NCBI GenBank assembly: GCA_007131175.1
Contig: SLRC01000137.1
Span: 1 to 35,717, forward strand
Reading direction: 5' to 3'
From: Syntrophomonadaceae bacterium
GTDB taxonomy: Bacteria > Bacillota > Dethiobacteria > DTU022 > UBA8154
DNA length: 35,717 bases
Below the pieces are notes generated by a model, which saw only the letters and a program-made list of their open reading frames with translations, was not told where the DNA came from and searched no databases. Each line of letters begins with the position of its first letter. The first letter of the stretch is position 1. Position numbers and translations under genes: made by a program. This document shows, piece by piece, positions 17,363 through 26,711 of this stretch.

Positions 17363-19456
17363 TTGCCTTCTCCCCTCACAGCTTCCCGCAGTACAATAGT
17401 AACCCTGTTCAAAAATGCCGACGTTATTGCGGCCCTGGCTTTTGTTTTCATCATTGCCATCATTATTATTCCCATCCGGCCGGGGATGCTCGATGTCATG
17501 CTCGTGATCAACCTCACCCTGGCCTTGATTATTGTGCTGATGACCCTGTTTGTGACGGAGGTGCTGCAGCTTTCCACGTTCCCTTCTGTCCTCCTGGTAG
17601 CAACCCTCTACCGCCTTTCCCTGAATATCTCCTCCACCCGTCTTATTCTCACGGAGGCGCGGGCCGGCGATGTGATTAACGCGTTCGGGGAGTTTGTGGT
17701 TGGGGGTAACTATGTAATCGGCCTGGTCATTTTTGTAATCATTACCGTTGTGCAGTTTGTGGTAATCACCAATGGTGCGGGCCGGATCGCAGAGGTTGCA
17801 GCAAGGTTTACTCTTGATGCCATGCCCGGCAAGCAGATGAGTATTGATGCCGATCTTAATGCAGGCCTAATCGACGAGGACGAAGCCCGTACCCGGCGGA
17901 ACAAGATTCAACGGGAAGCGGACTTTTTCGGTGCAATGGATGGTGCCAGCAAATTCGTGCGCGGCGATGCCATTGCCGGGGTGATTATTGTGCTGATCAA
18001 CATCATCGGGGGACTGGTGGTGGGAATGGTGATGGGAGGAATGAATTTCGAGGAAGCTGCGCGCACTTATACAATTCTTACGGTGGGTGACGGATTGGTG
18101 GCAACTATCCCTGCGCTTCTTGTTTCCACCGCTGCCGGCATGCTTGTAACCCGCACAACCGGGGACTTATCTTTCGGAAAGGATTTTAGCGCCCAGTTTC
18201 TTAGTGTCCCCAAGGTCTTGGGTATTGTGGCGGCGATCCTCCTCTCCATGGGTCTGATCCCCGATTTGCCTTTCCTTCCCTTTCTGGTGATGGCCCTGGC
18301 GTGTGGTTCGGGTGCGTTCCTGCTCATGCGGGAGGAGCAAAAAACAGCAATGCAGAAGCATGAGATGGAAGAAGAGGAACCGGAGGAGGAACCTGTTGGC
18401 CCCGATGAAGATATTCGCAGCCTGATGAAGCCTGACCTGATGGAAATTGAAATTGGCTATAACCTTGTATCCCTCACTGAAAAAACGGAAGAAGGGGACT
18501 TACTGCAGCGGATCACCACAGCACGGCGCCGCCTTTCCACGGAACTGGGGATCATTATCCGTCCCATCCGGATCCGGGATAATTTGCAGCTTCCCCCCAA
18601 TACATACCTCATAAAACTAAAAGGAAATGAAATAGCCCGCGGCGACCTCCGTCCCGGTTACCTGTTGGCCCTCAATCCGGATGGTGTTCCTCCGGAGGAA
18701 CTGGGTGGTATACCTACCACGGAGCCCACCTTCAACCTGCCGGCCGTATGGATTTCCCCTGCCCAGAAGGATGAAGCGGAAATCAAGGGGTGTACGGTAG
18801 TGGATGTGGCCACCGTATTGATTACACATCTTACAGAAATTACACGCTCCCATGCCCACGAACTGATTGGCCGCCAGGAAGTGAGGGAGATGGTGGATAT
18901 GGTCAAGGAGAGCAGGCCCACGGTGGTGGATGAATTGATCCCGGAACTAATGAGTGTGGGCGATGTGCAAAAGGTGTTGCAAAACCTTTTGCGGGAGAAT
19001 ATCCCACTGCAGGATCTCCCCTCCATCCTGGAGACGCTGGCAGATCATGCCCCGTCTACCCGTGCTCCCGATTTGCTTACGGAATACGTACGCCAGTCCA
19101 TGGCGCGGACAATTAGCGCCCGTTTTACCGGGGATGAGGGGAAGCTTTCTGTCATTACCATCGATCCCTCACTGGAAAAGCATATTGCATCATCATTGCA
19201 GGAGACAATGCATGGCAGTTTTCCCGTGCTGGAGCCGGAAATTTCCCAGCGTATTGTGCAGGGTATTTCCAGTATGGTGGAAAAGTTGCGTAATCGGGGT
19301 CTTTCCCCTGTTGTGCTTACCTCACCGCGCATCCGCCTGCCGTTTCGTCGCCTGGTAGAGCGTTTCCTTCCCGATCTGCCGGTAGTTTCCCTAAACGAAG
19401 TTGTGCCGCAGGTAGCCGTAGAAGCCGTGGGGGTGTTAAAGGAAAATGAAAGTTAG
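17363..19456 (+). CDS. flhA: Flagellar export protein FlhA
   Basis: 'LPSTFPSVLLVATLYRLSLNISSTRLIL'-type FlhA segment and 'MPGKQMSIDADLNAGLIDEDEARTRR'; likely start TTG 17363 preceded by AAGGAGG; track start 17303 is an upstream alternative. Confidence 0.96.
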   Translation: MPSPLTASRSTIVTLFKNADVIAALAFVFIIAIIIIPIRPGMLDVMLVINLTLALIIVLMTLFVTEVLQLSTFPSVLLVATLYRLSLNISSTRLILTEARAGDVINAFGEFVVGGNYVIGLVIFVIITVVQFVVITNGAGRIAEVAARFTLDAMPGKQMSIDADLNAGLIDEDEARTRRNKIQREADFFGAMDGASKFVRGDAIAGVIIVLINIIGGLVVGMVMGGMNFEEAARTYTILTVGDGLVATIPALLVSTAAGMLVTRTTGDLSFGKDFSAQFLSVPKVLGIVAAILLSMGLIPDLPFLPFLVMALACGSGAFLLMREEQKTAMQKHEMEEEEPEEEPVGPDEDIRSLMKPDLMEIEIGYNLVSLTEKTEEGDLLQRITTARRRLSTELGIIIRPIRIRDNLQLPPNTYLIKLKGNEIARGDLRPGYLLALNPDGVPPEELGGIPTTEPTFNLPAVWISPAQKDEAEIKGCTVVDVATVLITHLTEITRSHAHELIGRQEVREMVDMVKESRPTVVDELIPELMSVGDVQKVLQNLLRENIPLQDLPSILETLADHAPSTRAPDLLTEYVRQSMARTISARFTGDEGKLSVITIDPSLEKHIASSLQETMHGSFPVLEPEISQRIVQGISSMVEKLRNRGLSPVVLTSPRIRLPFRRLVERFLPDLPVVSLNEVVPQVAVEAVGVLKENES

Positions 19457-20531
19457 AAAGTTTTATGTGCAGGACATGCGGGAAGGAATGATGCGTGTTA
19501 AGGATGAACTCGGCCCTGATGCGGTTATTTTGGAAAGCCGCCGTGTCCGTTCAAAGGGTTGGAGAGGTTTTTTCATCCCACCCCGGATGGAGATTACAGC
19601 TGCGGTGGACAATTATTATTCCCGGAATGAAGCGCCAAAGCCCCCTCCCATCCAGGAGGTGGACCGGGGGATTCGGGAAGAGCTTTCAGAGTTAAGGAAA
19701 ATTGTGACCCGTCTTGTGCAGCTAGAAGAGAAGCCTGCCGAGGTGAGCAACACGGAGCATGAACAACTCCAACGCTGGCGCTATCACCTGGAGCAGCAGG
19801 AGGTTATTCCGGAGCTGATCCAGGAGTTGATAGACGAGGTTAGATGCTTTATTAATGAGGATGTTCGCCTCCCTGAAGCGGTGGCGTCCCTGTTTCTGCG
19901 CAAAAGTCTGCGCAAACGCTTAAAAACAGTCCCGGAAAAAGGGGCGGCGGTGCAGATCTTTGTGGGTCCCACCGGGGTAGGCAAAACAACGACCCTGGCC
20001 AAACTGGCGGCCCGCTACGCCCTCTACCAGGGGGAGCATGTGGGAATTATCACTATAGATCATTACCGTATCGGCGCCCTGGAACAATTACGCACTTATT
20101 CGGACATTACGGGCCTGCCTCTGGAAGTGGTGATGACCCCAAAAGACTTGCGCCGTGCCATTGAAAAGTTTAGCCATTGCCAGCGCATCCTGGTTGACAC
20201 CGCAGGCCGGAGCACCCTTAATCTTCCCCATATTAAAGAACTGGCAGGCTACCTGCAGAATTTGCCGCCGGCCGAAACGTTTCTTGTAGCCAGTGCCACC
20301 ACAAAAATGCGGGATTTGAAACTGATTACAGAAAATTTTCGTTGCATGAATTACAACCGATTAATCTTCACCAAGCTTGACGAGACGAGTACGTACGGAT
20401 TTTTGCTTAACGCTATTCATTATACCGGCTTGCCGGTGATTTACCTGACTATGGGACAGAGCGTGCCGGACGATATCTGTGTGGCAGATGTGGACAAGGT
20501 TGCCGCTTTGATCCTGGGGGAGGAAGAATAA
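19446..20531 (+). CDS. flhF: Flagellar SRP-like GTPase FlhF
   Basis: 361 aa; 'IFVGPTGVGKTTTLAKLAARYALYQGEHVGIITIDHYRIGALEQLRTYSDI'. Confidence 0.96.
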   Translation: MKVRKFYVQDMREGMMRVKDELGPDAVILESRRVRSKGWRGFFIPPRMEITAAVDNYYSRNEAPKPPPIQEVDRGIREELSELRKIVTRLVQLEEKPAEVSNTEHEQLQRWRYHLEQQEVIPELIQELIDEVRCFINEDVRLPEAVASLFLRKSLRKRLKTVPEKGAAVQIFVGPTGVGKTTTLAKLAARYALYQGEHVGIITIDHYRIGALEQLRTYSDITGLPLEVVMTPKDLRRAIEKFSHCQRILVDTAGRSTLNLPHIKELAGYLQNLPPAETFLVASATTKMRDLKLITENFRCMNYNRLIFTKLDETSTYGFLLNAIHYTGLPVIYLTMGQSVPDDICVADVDKVAALILGEEE

Positions 20532-21427
20532 TGGCTGACCAGGCAGAACGGTTGCGGGCACTTGTACAGGGTCAGCGGGATGTGGCGCCCATAAAAAGGC
20601 AGGGCAATTCCCGTATCATTGTTGTGGCCAGCGGCAAGGGAGGCGTGGGCAAAACTAACCTTGTGGTCAACCTGGCCATTACCATGGGGCAATTGGGACA
20701 CAAAACCCTTATTTTGGATGCAGATTTGGGAATGGCCAATGTGGATATTCTCCTGGATCTGAAACCTGTTTTTACCCTTGTGGACGTTATGAATGGAAAG
20801 AAGGAGTTACGTGATATTATCCTGCAGGGTCCGTATAACCTGGAAGTCCTTCCCGGTGGTTCCTGTATCCCGGAGATCATAAATATGGATAACCAGCAGC
20901 GCGAACAACTTATCTCCCGCCTTTCCTACCTGGAAGAGGAGACAGATGTTTTGTTTGTTGATTGTTCAGCAGGTTTATCCCGCAATGTGCTTAATTTTAT
21001 TGCCACCGCCGATGACCTTGTATTGGTAACAACGCCTGAGCCCACAGCCATAACGGATGTTTACAGTGTTATCAAGCTGGTTGATAAATACGGTATGCAT
21101 TCCAGCGTGGGTCTTATTGTCAACATGGTCAGTGGCCCTAAAGAAGGGGAAATGATTTATCATCGTATTGCCAAGGTTTGTCACAATTTTTTAAGTTTGG
21201 AACTAACATATCTTGGGAGTGTTGATTTTGACCAGCATGTGCAAAAAGCAGTGGTCAGCTGTTCACCTTACGTCCTTCAGTTTCCCCGTTCCCGGGCAGC
21301 CCAGGCTACGCAGCAGATTGCCCGTCATCTCCTGGGAATAGATAAAGCTCCGCTCCCGCAGAAAAAAGAAAAAAGGTTTCTCAAGCGTCTGTTTCAGCGG
21401 TGGCTGGGCGAGACAGCCGAGCAATAG
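20531..21427 (+). CDS. flhG: MinD/ParA-like ATPase FlhG (FleN/YlxH)
   Basis: 298 aa; 'IIVVASGKGGVGKTNLVVNLAITMGQLGHKTLILDADLGMANVDILL'; TAATG overlap with flhF. Confidence 0.95.
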   Translation: MADQAERLRALVQGQRDVAPIKRQGNSRIIVVASGKGGVGKTNLVVNLAITMGQLGHKTLILDADLGMANVDILLDLKPVFTLVDVMNGKKELRDIILQGPYNLEVLPGGSCIPEIINMDNQQREQLISRLSYLEEETDVLFVDCSAGLSRNVLNFIATADDLVLVTTPEPTAITDVYSVIKLVDKYGMHSSVGLIVNMVSGPKEGEMIYHRIAKVCHNFLSLELTYLGSVDFDQHVQKAVVSCSPYVLQFPRSRAAQATQQIARHLLGIDKAPLPQKKEKRFLKRLFQRWLGETAEQ

Positions 21428-21440
21428 GTCAGGGGGATAA

Positions 21441-22205
21441 ATGATGGCGGTGAAAATTATTTTCCGGGAAAATATGCTCATCGAAGTTTATGATGAAGAA
21501 AATGATGTTTATTATAAAAGCATTATCCAGGAAGTGGATGAGGGTTCATTGGCAATTGGTGTGCCCATGAAGGGGCAGGCTCAGTTCATCCTGCGCGAAA
21601 AAAAAGAGTATGCTTTGCGTTTGGCTTTTGGAGACGGCCTCTACAGTTTTACCAGCAGGGTGACCGGCCGTCGGCGCAGCAATAATATTCCCCTTTTTGT
21701 CCTGGAATGGCCCGATGAGATTAAACGGAGCCAGCGCCGGCAGTTCTACCGGCTACCCGTATCCATGGATGTCCATTACTGGATGCTTGAGAAAGGGAAC
21801 GGCTATGAAGGAGAAGATCCTGGGGAACGGGGAAAAGAATTTCCAGACACGGGTAATGGCGAGTGCGTGCAACTGAATATAAACCAGCCCTTGCATAAGT
21901 TGTTGGACTCCCTGGGAGAACCGAACAAGGGGCTGATCCTGGACATCAGCGGAGGCGGGCTTGCCATGTCAGTAAACCATTTTATACCTGTGGGCAGCCT
22001 GATGGGCGTGCGTATCTTTTTGCAAAGTAAGGAGCATAAAAAGGTTATGTTACTGAAAGGCCGGGTTGTCCGTTCCTCTCCCCTGGAGAGGGGGAAGGTA
22101 ATGGTGCGTTACCGTCTCGGAGTGAAATTCGAAGAGATTAGCGAAAAATTAAGGGATGAACTGATAAACTTTATTTTTATCCTATCACGGGAAAAGACGC
22201 GTTAG
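21441..22205 (+). CDS. PilZ-domain flagellar brake protein, YcgR/YpfA-like
   Basis: 'RRQFYR' (RxxxR) and 'LDISGGGLAM' (DxSxxG) c-di-GMP-binding motifs after a YcgR-N-like domain. Confidence 0.9.
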   Translation: MMAVKIIFRENMLIEVYDEENDVYYKSIIQEVDEGSLAIGVPMKGQAQFILREKKEYALRLAFGDGLYSFTSRVTGRRRSNNIPLFVLEWPDEIKRSQRRQFYRLPVSMDVHYWMLEKGNGYEGEDPGERGKEFPDTGNGECVQLNINQPLHKLLDSLGEPNKGLILDISGGGLAMSVNHFIPVGSLMGVRIFLQSKEHKKVMLLKGRVVRSSPLERGKVMVRYRLGVKFEEISEKLRDELINFIFILSREKTR

Positions 22206-22207
22206 GG

Positions 22208-22975
22208 GTGGTAAGATTGACCGATGAACTGTGGCAGAAATACATGCAGACACGGGATAAAGATACAAGGGACGCGCTGATTCAGGAGTATCTCCCCTTG
22301 GTGAAACAGATTGCCGGGCGCCTTTCTCTCGGGTTACCACCTCAGGTTGAAGAAGAAGATCTGGTGGCCAGCGGGGTGATTGGCCTTTTGGAGGCCCTGG
22401 AGCGTTTCAACACTTCCTACGATACCGGTTTTAAGACTTTTGCCACTTGGCGGATCCGGGGGGCTATGCTTGATGAGTTGCGCAAGTTGAGCTGGCCGCC
22501 CCGTTCCCTGTTTCGTCGGCTGCGCGAGTTGCAGGGGGCGGAACAAAAATTGTCCCACCAGTTTGGTCGGGAACCATCCACGGCAGAACTTGCTGTGGAG
22601 TTAAAATGGTCAACGGAGGCGGTTGACCAGGTTTACAGTCAGATGAACAGCTATTCTTTGGTTTCCCTTGAATCGCTCCTTTTTGCTCCTGCTGCTGCAG
22701 AGGGAAACGAAGAGGACCTGCTTCCCGCAGGACCTTTTGTTACGCCGGAAGAAAGCGTGGAACGGACGGAACGGCGCTCAGTGCTAACCAGAGCCATTGA
22801 TGCACTGCCGGAACGGGACAAGCTGCTCCTGGCTCTCTATTATAAAGAAGAGCTTACACTTAAAGAAATTGGCATGGTGCTTAAAGTTTCCACGGCCCGC
22901 GTTTCACAACTCCACGCCCGGGCGTTGCGTAGTTTGCGGGACAAGTTGGATGCAGCCGGTTATATGAACAAATAA
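22208..22975 (+). CDS. fliA: RNA polymerase sigma factor for flagellar operons (sigma28; FliA/SigD/WhiG)
   Basis: 255 aa; 'YDTGFKTFATWRIRGAMLDELRKLSWPPRSLFRRLRELQ', 'LPERDKLLLALYYKEELTLKEIGMVLKVSTARVSQLHARAL'. Confidence 0.95.
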   Translation: MVRLTDELWQKYMQTRDKDTRDALIQEYLPLVKQIAGRLSLGLPPQVEEEDLVASGVIGLLEALERFNTSYDTGFKTFATWRIRGAMLDELRKLSWPPRSLFRRLRELQGAEQKLSHQFGREPSTAELAVELKWSTEAVDQVYSQMNSYSLVSLESLLFAPAAAEGNEEDLLPAGPFVTPEESVERTERRSVLTRAIDALPERDKLLLALYYKEELTLKEIGMVLKVSTARVSQLHARALRSLRDKLDAAGYMNK

Positions 22976-22994
22976 CCGGCAGGGGGGATCGCCC

Positions 22995-23465
22995 ATGGAT
23001 ACGGCAATATTGCTTTTAGGAATATTAATTGGAAGCCTGGCCGGCCTTTTCCTGGTATGGTGCCTACTACGACACGGGGGAGGGGTTGAGCCTTTTTTTT
23101 TACGATTGCTGCAACAGGAAAAGGGCGCGGAGGCACGCGTTGAAACCCGTCTCATGCTCCACGAGTTGTTGCGCAAGGTGGAAGACTTAACGGCAAAGTC
23201 TCAGCGAACAGATAAGGAACTGCAGGAACTGCGGGATCGTTTTCTTGATCATATACCCGTTGATGGACCGGAGCAGCAAAAGAAAAATCCGACCCTGGAA
23301 GTGTGCCGCCTATCCCGGGAGGGACTCAGTCCTGACGAGATAGCCTGCCGGCTGCAGCTGGGGCGGGGCGAAGTGGAGTTGCTCCTCTCCTTGCAGAAAA
23401 GGCCTGACTGGGTGGTTTCAAACGAAAACATCCTCGTAAAAAACAACTTAAATGATGAAACATAG
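22995..23465 (+). CDS. Single-pass membrane protein with C-terminal HTH-like segment, SwrB/DUF6115-like
   Basis: 156 aa; N-terminal TM, coiled-coil middle, 'EVCRLSREGLSPDEIACRLQLGRGEVELLLSLQ'; directly downstream of sigma28 as swrB is in Bacillus. Confidence 0.65.
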   Translation: MDTAILLLGILIGSLAGLFLVWCLLRHGGGVEPFFLRLLQQEKGAEARVETRLMLHELLRKVEDLTAKSQRTDKELQELRDRFLDHIPVDGPEQQKKNPTLEVCRLSREGLSPDEIACRLQLGRGEVELLLSLQKRPDWVVSNENILVKNNLNDET

Positions 23466-23475
23466 ATGCCGATAA
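23449..23475 (+). promoter_or_regulatory. Candidate sigma28 (SigD) promoter for flgF/flgG
   Basis: TAAA (23449-23452), N15, GCCGATAA (23468-23475); matches SigD consensus TAAA-N15-GCCGATAT at all but the last base. Confidence 0.75.
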
Positions 23476-23538
23476 TAAAGTATAGGCAGTGCGAAAGTAT
23501 GGAGACAATGTTGCACGTTGCCTGGAAAGGAGCCGTAT

Positions 23539-24300
23539 ATGCGCGGCCTTTATAATGCGGCAGGGTCAATGCTTGTTAACCAGGCTCGACTGGAAAATAT
23601 TAGCAACAACCTTGCCAATCTTAACACAAATGGTTATAAAAGAAGTGAAGTAATTAACAGGTCTTTCCCCGAAATATATCTTTACCGTTTGGAAAAAACG
23701 GCCCCCCATACGAATACTGCCCTTTATGGCCCCGTTGGTGTTGCTGCTGAAAATGTTGCCGTGGAAGAAACGGTGGTTATTCATCTGCCCGGTGCTCTCA
23801 GGGAAACAGGAAGAGAATTGGATTTGGCCCTGCAGGAGCCAGGTTTCTTTATGGTGCAGACACCGGAGGGGATGCGCTATACGCGTGACGGTCATTTTCA
23901 CCTAAGTGGGGACGGGACGCTTGTAAACCCAAGGGGGTTTCCCGTATGGGGAGAGGATGGCCCTGTAACGCTGCAAACGGACCGCCCCGTAATTGACCGG
24001 CGGGGAAATATCTATGAGGACGGGGAACTGGCGGGGCGGCTGCAGGTGGTTGATCTGGCACCGGAAGAGTTGATTTGGAAGGAAGGTTATAACCTTTATG
24101 AAGCGGTTGGAGATGCTCAGCCGGTGGCAATACAGCAATTATCCGTTTTCCAGGGTTACCTGGAAGAGGCTAACACGGACCTGGGACGGCAAATGACCGA
24201 TATGATTAAAGTGCGCCGCAGCTACGAGGCGGCTCAAAAAGTTTCACAGGTATATGACCGTCTCCTTTCCCGTGCCGCCAATGAATTGGCTCAACTTTAA
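23539..24300 (+). CDS. flgF: Flagellar basal-body rod protein FlgF/FlgG family (FlhO-like)
   Basis: 'MRGLYNAAGSMLVNQARLENISNNLANLNTNGYK' and C-terminal 'YLEEANTDLGRQMTDMIKVRRSYEAAQKV'; AAGGAG before ATG 23539. Confidence 0.88.
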   Translation: MRGLYNAAGSMLVNQARLENISNNLANLNTNGYKRSEVINRSFPEIYLYRLEKTAPHTNTALYGPVGVAAENVAVEETVVIHLPGALRETGRELDLALQEPGFFMVQTPEGMRYTRDGHFHLSGDGTLVNPRGFPVWGEDGPVTLQTDRPVIDRRGNIYEDGELAGRLQVVDLAPEELIWKEGYNLYEAVGDAQPVAIQQLSVFQGYLEEANTDLGRQMTDMIKVRRSYEAAQKVSQVYDRLLSRAANELAQL

Positions 24301-24315
24301 CTTGGAGGTCTTACC

Positions 24316-25149
24316 GTGCTGAAAGCTATTTCGCAGAGTTACAGCGGGTTGCAGGAATTCCAGCAAATGCTTGATATAACGGCACACAATATTGCCAACG
24401 TGAACACGGTTGCTTATAAGGAAAAACAGGTCTCATTTCATGAGCTTACTTACCGGGTCCTGGGTGAAAGACGGTTGCCCCAGGCAGGCAGTCCCCCATT
24501 ACCGCCTCACAACAGTGGCCGGGGGGTTGCCGTATCAAGCGTTGTCCCTTCCCGGGAACAGGGCGGGCTTGCCTTCACGGGCAGAAACATGGACCTTGCT
24601 GTGGTGGGGGAAGGTTTTTTCCGTGTTACACTGCCCGGTGGTGGCTATGCGTATACACGCAGCGGTAATTTTTCCCTTGATATGGACGGTAATTTTACCA
24701 TGCCTGGTGGAATCCTTTTGGACCCGCCCTTATTGCTGGGGGAAAGGGAGGATATGATTGATTTTGAAAGCCTCATGGTAACACCCTCTGGTATAGTGCA
24801 GGCCAACCGCCTGCAGCCGGGAGATGAAGCGGATCCTCTGGCAGAACCCACCGGGAATATCATAGAGTTGGGCCAGCTTCAACTCTATACTTTTATCAAT
24901 CCCCAGAGTCTTTCTGAGATCGGTGGCAATCTTCTCCTTCCCTCTGCGGCCACTGGCCCTCCCCGGGAGGGATCCCCCGGTGCCGATGGTTACGGGGAGA
25001 TCCGGCAGGGCTTCCTGGAAAGTGCCAATGTGGATCTGGCTCGTCAGGTTGCCTCACTGATCCGTGGACAACGGGCACTGCAGTCCGGTTCCCGGGTCCT
25101 GCATGTTGCGGACGAACTGTGGGCTCTGACGCTTAATCTCCAGTCATAG
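24316..25149 (+). CDS. flgG: Flagellar basal-body rod protein FlgG family (FlhP-like)
   Basis: 'MLDITAHNIANVNTVAYKEKQVSF', 'GFLESANVDLARQVASLIRGQRALQSGSRVL'. Confidence 0.88.
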   Translation: MLKAISQSYSGLQEFQQMLDITAHNIANVNTVAYKEKQVSFHELTYRVLGERRLPQAGSPPLPPHNSGRGVAVSSVVPSREQGGLAFTGRNMDLAVVGEGFFRVTLPGGGYAYTRSGNFSLDMDGNFTMPGGILLDPPLLLGEREDMIDFESLMVTPSGIVQANRLQPGDEADPLAEPTGNIIELGQLQLYTFINPQSLSEIGGNLLLPSAATGPPREGSPGADGYGEIRQGFLESANVDLARQVASLIRGQRALQSGSRVLHVADELWALTLNLQS

Positions 25150-25176
25150 CAGAGGCGATTACCTGAATGTAGATAA

Positions 25177-25210
25177 TCCCTGCGAATTTTTTGTTTTCAG
25201 GGGTTTTTTT
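25177..25210 (+). terminator. Rho-independent terminator after flgG
   Basis: CCCTG...CAGGG stem (TCCCTGCGAATTTTTTGTTTTCAGGGG) followed directly by TTTTTTT. Confidence 0.75.
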
Positions 25211-25237
25211 ATATTAATGTGTAAAATTTCTTGCTTT

Positions 25238-25270
25238 TGCATTTACCTTATTTATGTTAAGATAAATGCA
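25238..25270. promoter_or_regulatory. 33-nt imperfect palindrome upstream of fliM
   Basis: TGCATTTACCTTA-TTTATGT-TAAGATAAATGCA: 13-nt arms with 12/13 complementarity and a 7-nt loop. Confidence 0.8.
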
Positions 25271-25300
25271 TTCAGGATATATATGGGGCAGGTGTAAATA

Positions 25301-26296
25301 ATGTCCAAAGATATTTTGTCCCAATCTGAAATTGACTCCCTGATAGGTGCTTTAAGCAGTGGCACAGTGCAGCCTGCAGAAAAGGAAGAAGATGATGGGG
25401 AGCACCGGGGATACGATTTTCGTCGTCCCAGCAAATTTTCCAAAGAACACATCCGGACCTTACAATTCGTTCATGACAATTACTCCCGGATGCTCAGCAA
25501 CTACCTGGGTGCTTACCTGCGCGTGCCGGTGCAGGTTCAATTAATATCTGTGAGCCAGGTAACTTATGAAGAGTTTGTATTTTCTCTCCCCGTCCCCACC
25601 CTGGTTACCGTATTCAACATGAATGCGGATATGGGGAGTGCAATGCTGGAAACCAACGCTTCTTTTGTTTTTCCCCTTATTGATCTTGTCTTTGGCGGAG
25701 AGGGCAGCATCCCCAAGGAAACCCGTGAACTTACCGACATTGAACTAACCGTAATGCGGCAGATTAACGAGAAGTTGCTGAGTAACTTACGTTACGTCTG
25801 GGAAGATATTGTGGATATAACACCCCGTGTGGAAGGTATGGAAACAAATCCCCAGTTTAACCAAATATTCGCTTCCACCGAAACGGTGGCACTCCTTACT
25901 TTTTCCACACAGATAAAGGGGAACCAGGGACTTTTAAATCTCTGTTTTCCCTTTATTACATTAGAAAAAATTATGCCTAAATTAACGGCCCAGTTCTGGT
26001 TTAAACAGTCGCCGCAGGAGATTTCCCGTTTCCACGAGACCCGTTTGCTCAGGCAACTGGAAAAAGTTGAGGTGGAGGTGGGTGTTGTTCTGGGTCGCAC
26101 AACGGTGACGTTAGACGATTTCTTAAACTTTTCAACCGGCGATATAATTCCCTTGCATTGCATGGAAGGGGATGACCTGGATGTCCTGGTGGAGGGAGAA
26201 GCCTTATTTAAGGCTCAGCCGGGGGCTTTGGGGCAAAATGTGGCCATACAAGTGACGGGGTGGCTTACAGGGGAAGAGGAGGAAGAGCGTGTCTGA
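25301..26296 (+). CDS. fliM: Flagellar motor switch protein FliM
   Basis: 331 aa; 'LSQSEIDSLIGAL' CheY-P-binding N-peptide, 'YDFRRPSKFSKEHIRTLQFVHDNYSRMLSNYLGAYLR'. Confidence 0.98.
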   Translation: MSKDILSQSEIDSLIGALSSGTVQPAEKEEDDGEHRGYDFRRPSKFSKEHIRTLQFVHDNYSRMLSNYLGAYLRVPVQVQLISVSQVTYEEFVFSLPVPTLVTVFNMNADMGSAMLETNASFVFPLIDLVFGGEGSIPKETRELTDIELTVMRQINEKLLSNLRYVWEDIVDITPRVEGMETNPQFNQIFASTETVALLTFSTQIKGNQGLLNLCFPFITLEKIMPKLTAQFWFKQSPQEISRFHETRLLRQLEKVEVEVGVVLGRTTVTLDDFLNFSTGDIIPLHCMEGDDLDVLVEGEALFKAQPGALGQNVAIQVTGWLTGEEEEERV

Positions 26297-26687
26297 TAAT
26301 TTTTTGAGCCAGGAAGAAATAGATGCACTCCTTGGGGGGAAACCTGATGCTTCCACTTCCACAGCGGAGGGGACTGGAGACAGTTTGGATCAACATCATC
26401 GGTCCGGTCATGGGGAAAAAGAAGAGCAACGCAACCTGGAGCTCATTCTCGATTTCCCTTTGCGTTTGTCTGTCCGCCTTGGTGAAGTAACGAAAACTTT
26501 GGAAGAAGTGCGGGAGGTTGGCCCCGGGACGGTGGTGGAACTGGACCGGGTAATCAGCGATCCCGTTGATATTTTTGTTAACGGAAAGTTAATCGGTCGT
26601 GGTGAAGTTGTTGTAGTGGGAGAAAATTTTGGTATAAAGATTACGCACATCTTCACGCCGGTGGAGAGAGTAAAAATTTTAAAATAA
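26289..26687 (+). CDS. fliN: Flagellar motor switch protein FliN
   Basis: 132 aa; 'NLELILDFPLRLSVRLGEVTKTLEEVREVGPGTVVELDRVISDPVDIFVNGKLIGRGEVVVVGENFGIKIT'; 8-nt overlap with fliM. Confidence 0.95.
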   Translation: MSDNFLSQEEIDALLGGKPDASTSTAEGTGDSLDQHHRSGHGEKEEQRNLELILDFPLRLSVRLGEVTKTLEEVREVGPGTVVELDRVISDPVDIFVNGKLIGRGEVVVVGENFGIKITHIFTPVERVKILK

Positions 26688-26711
26688 AAATTACAGACCT
26701 CAGGTGCTGAT

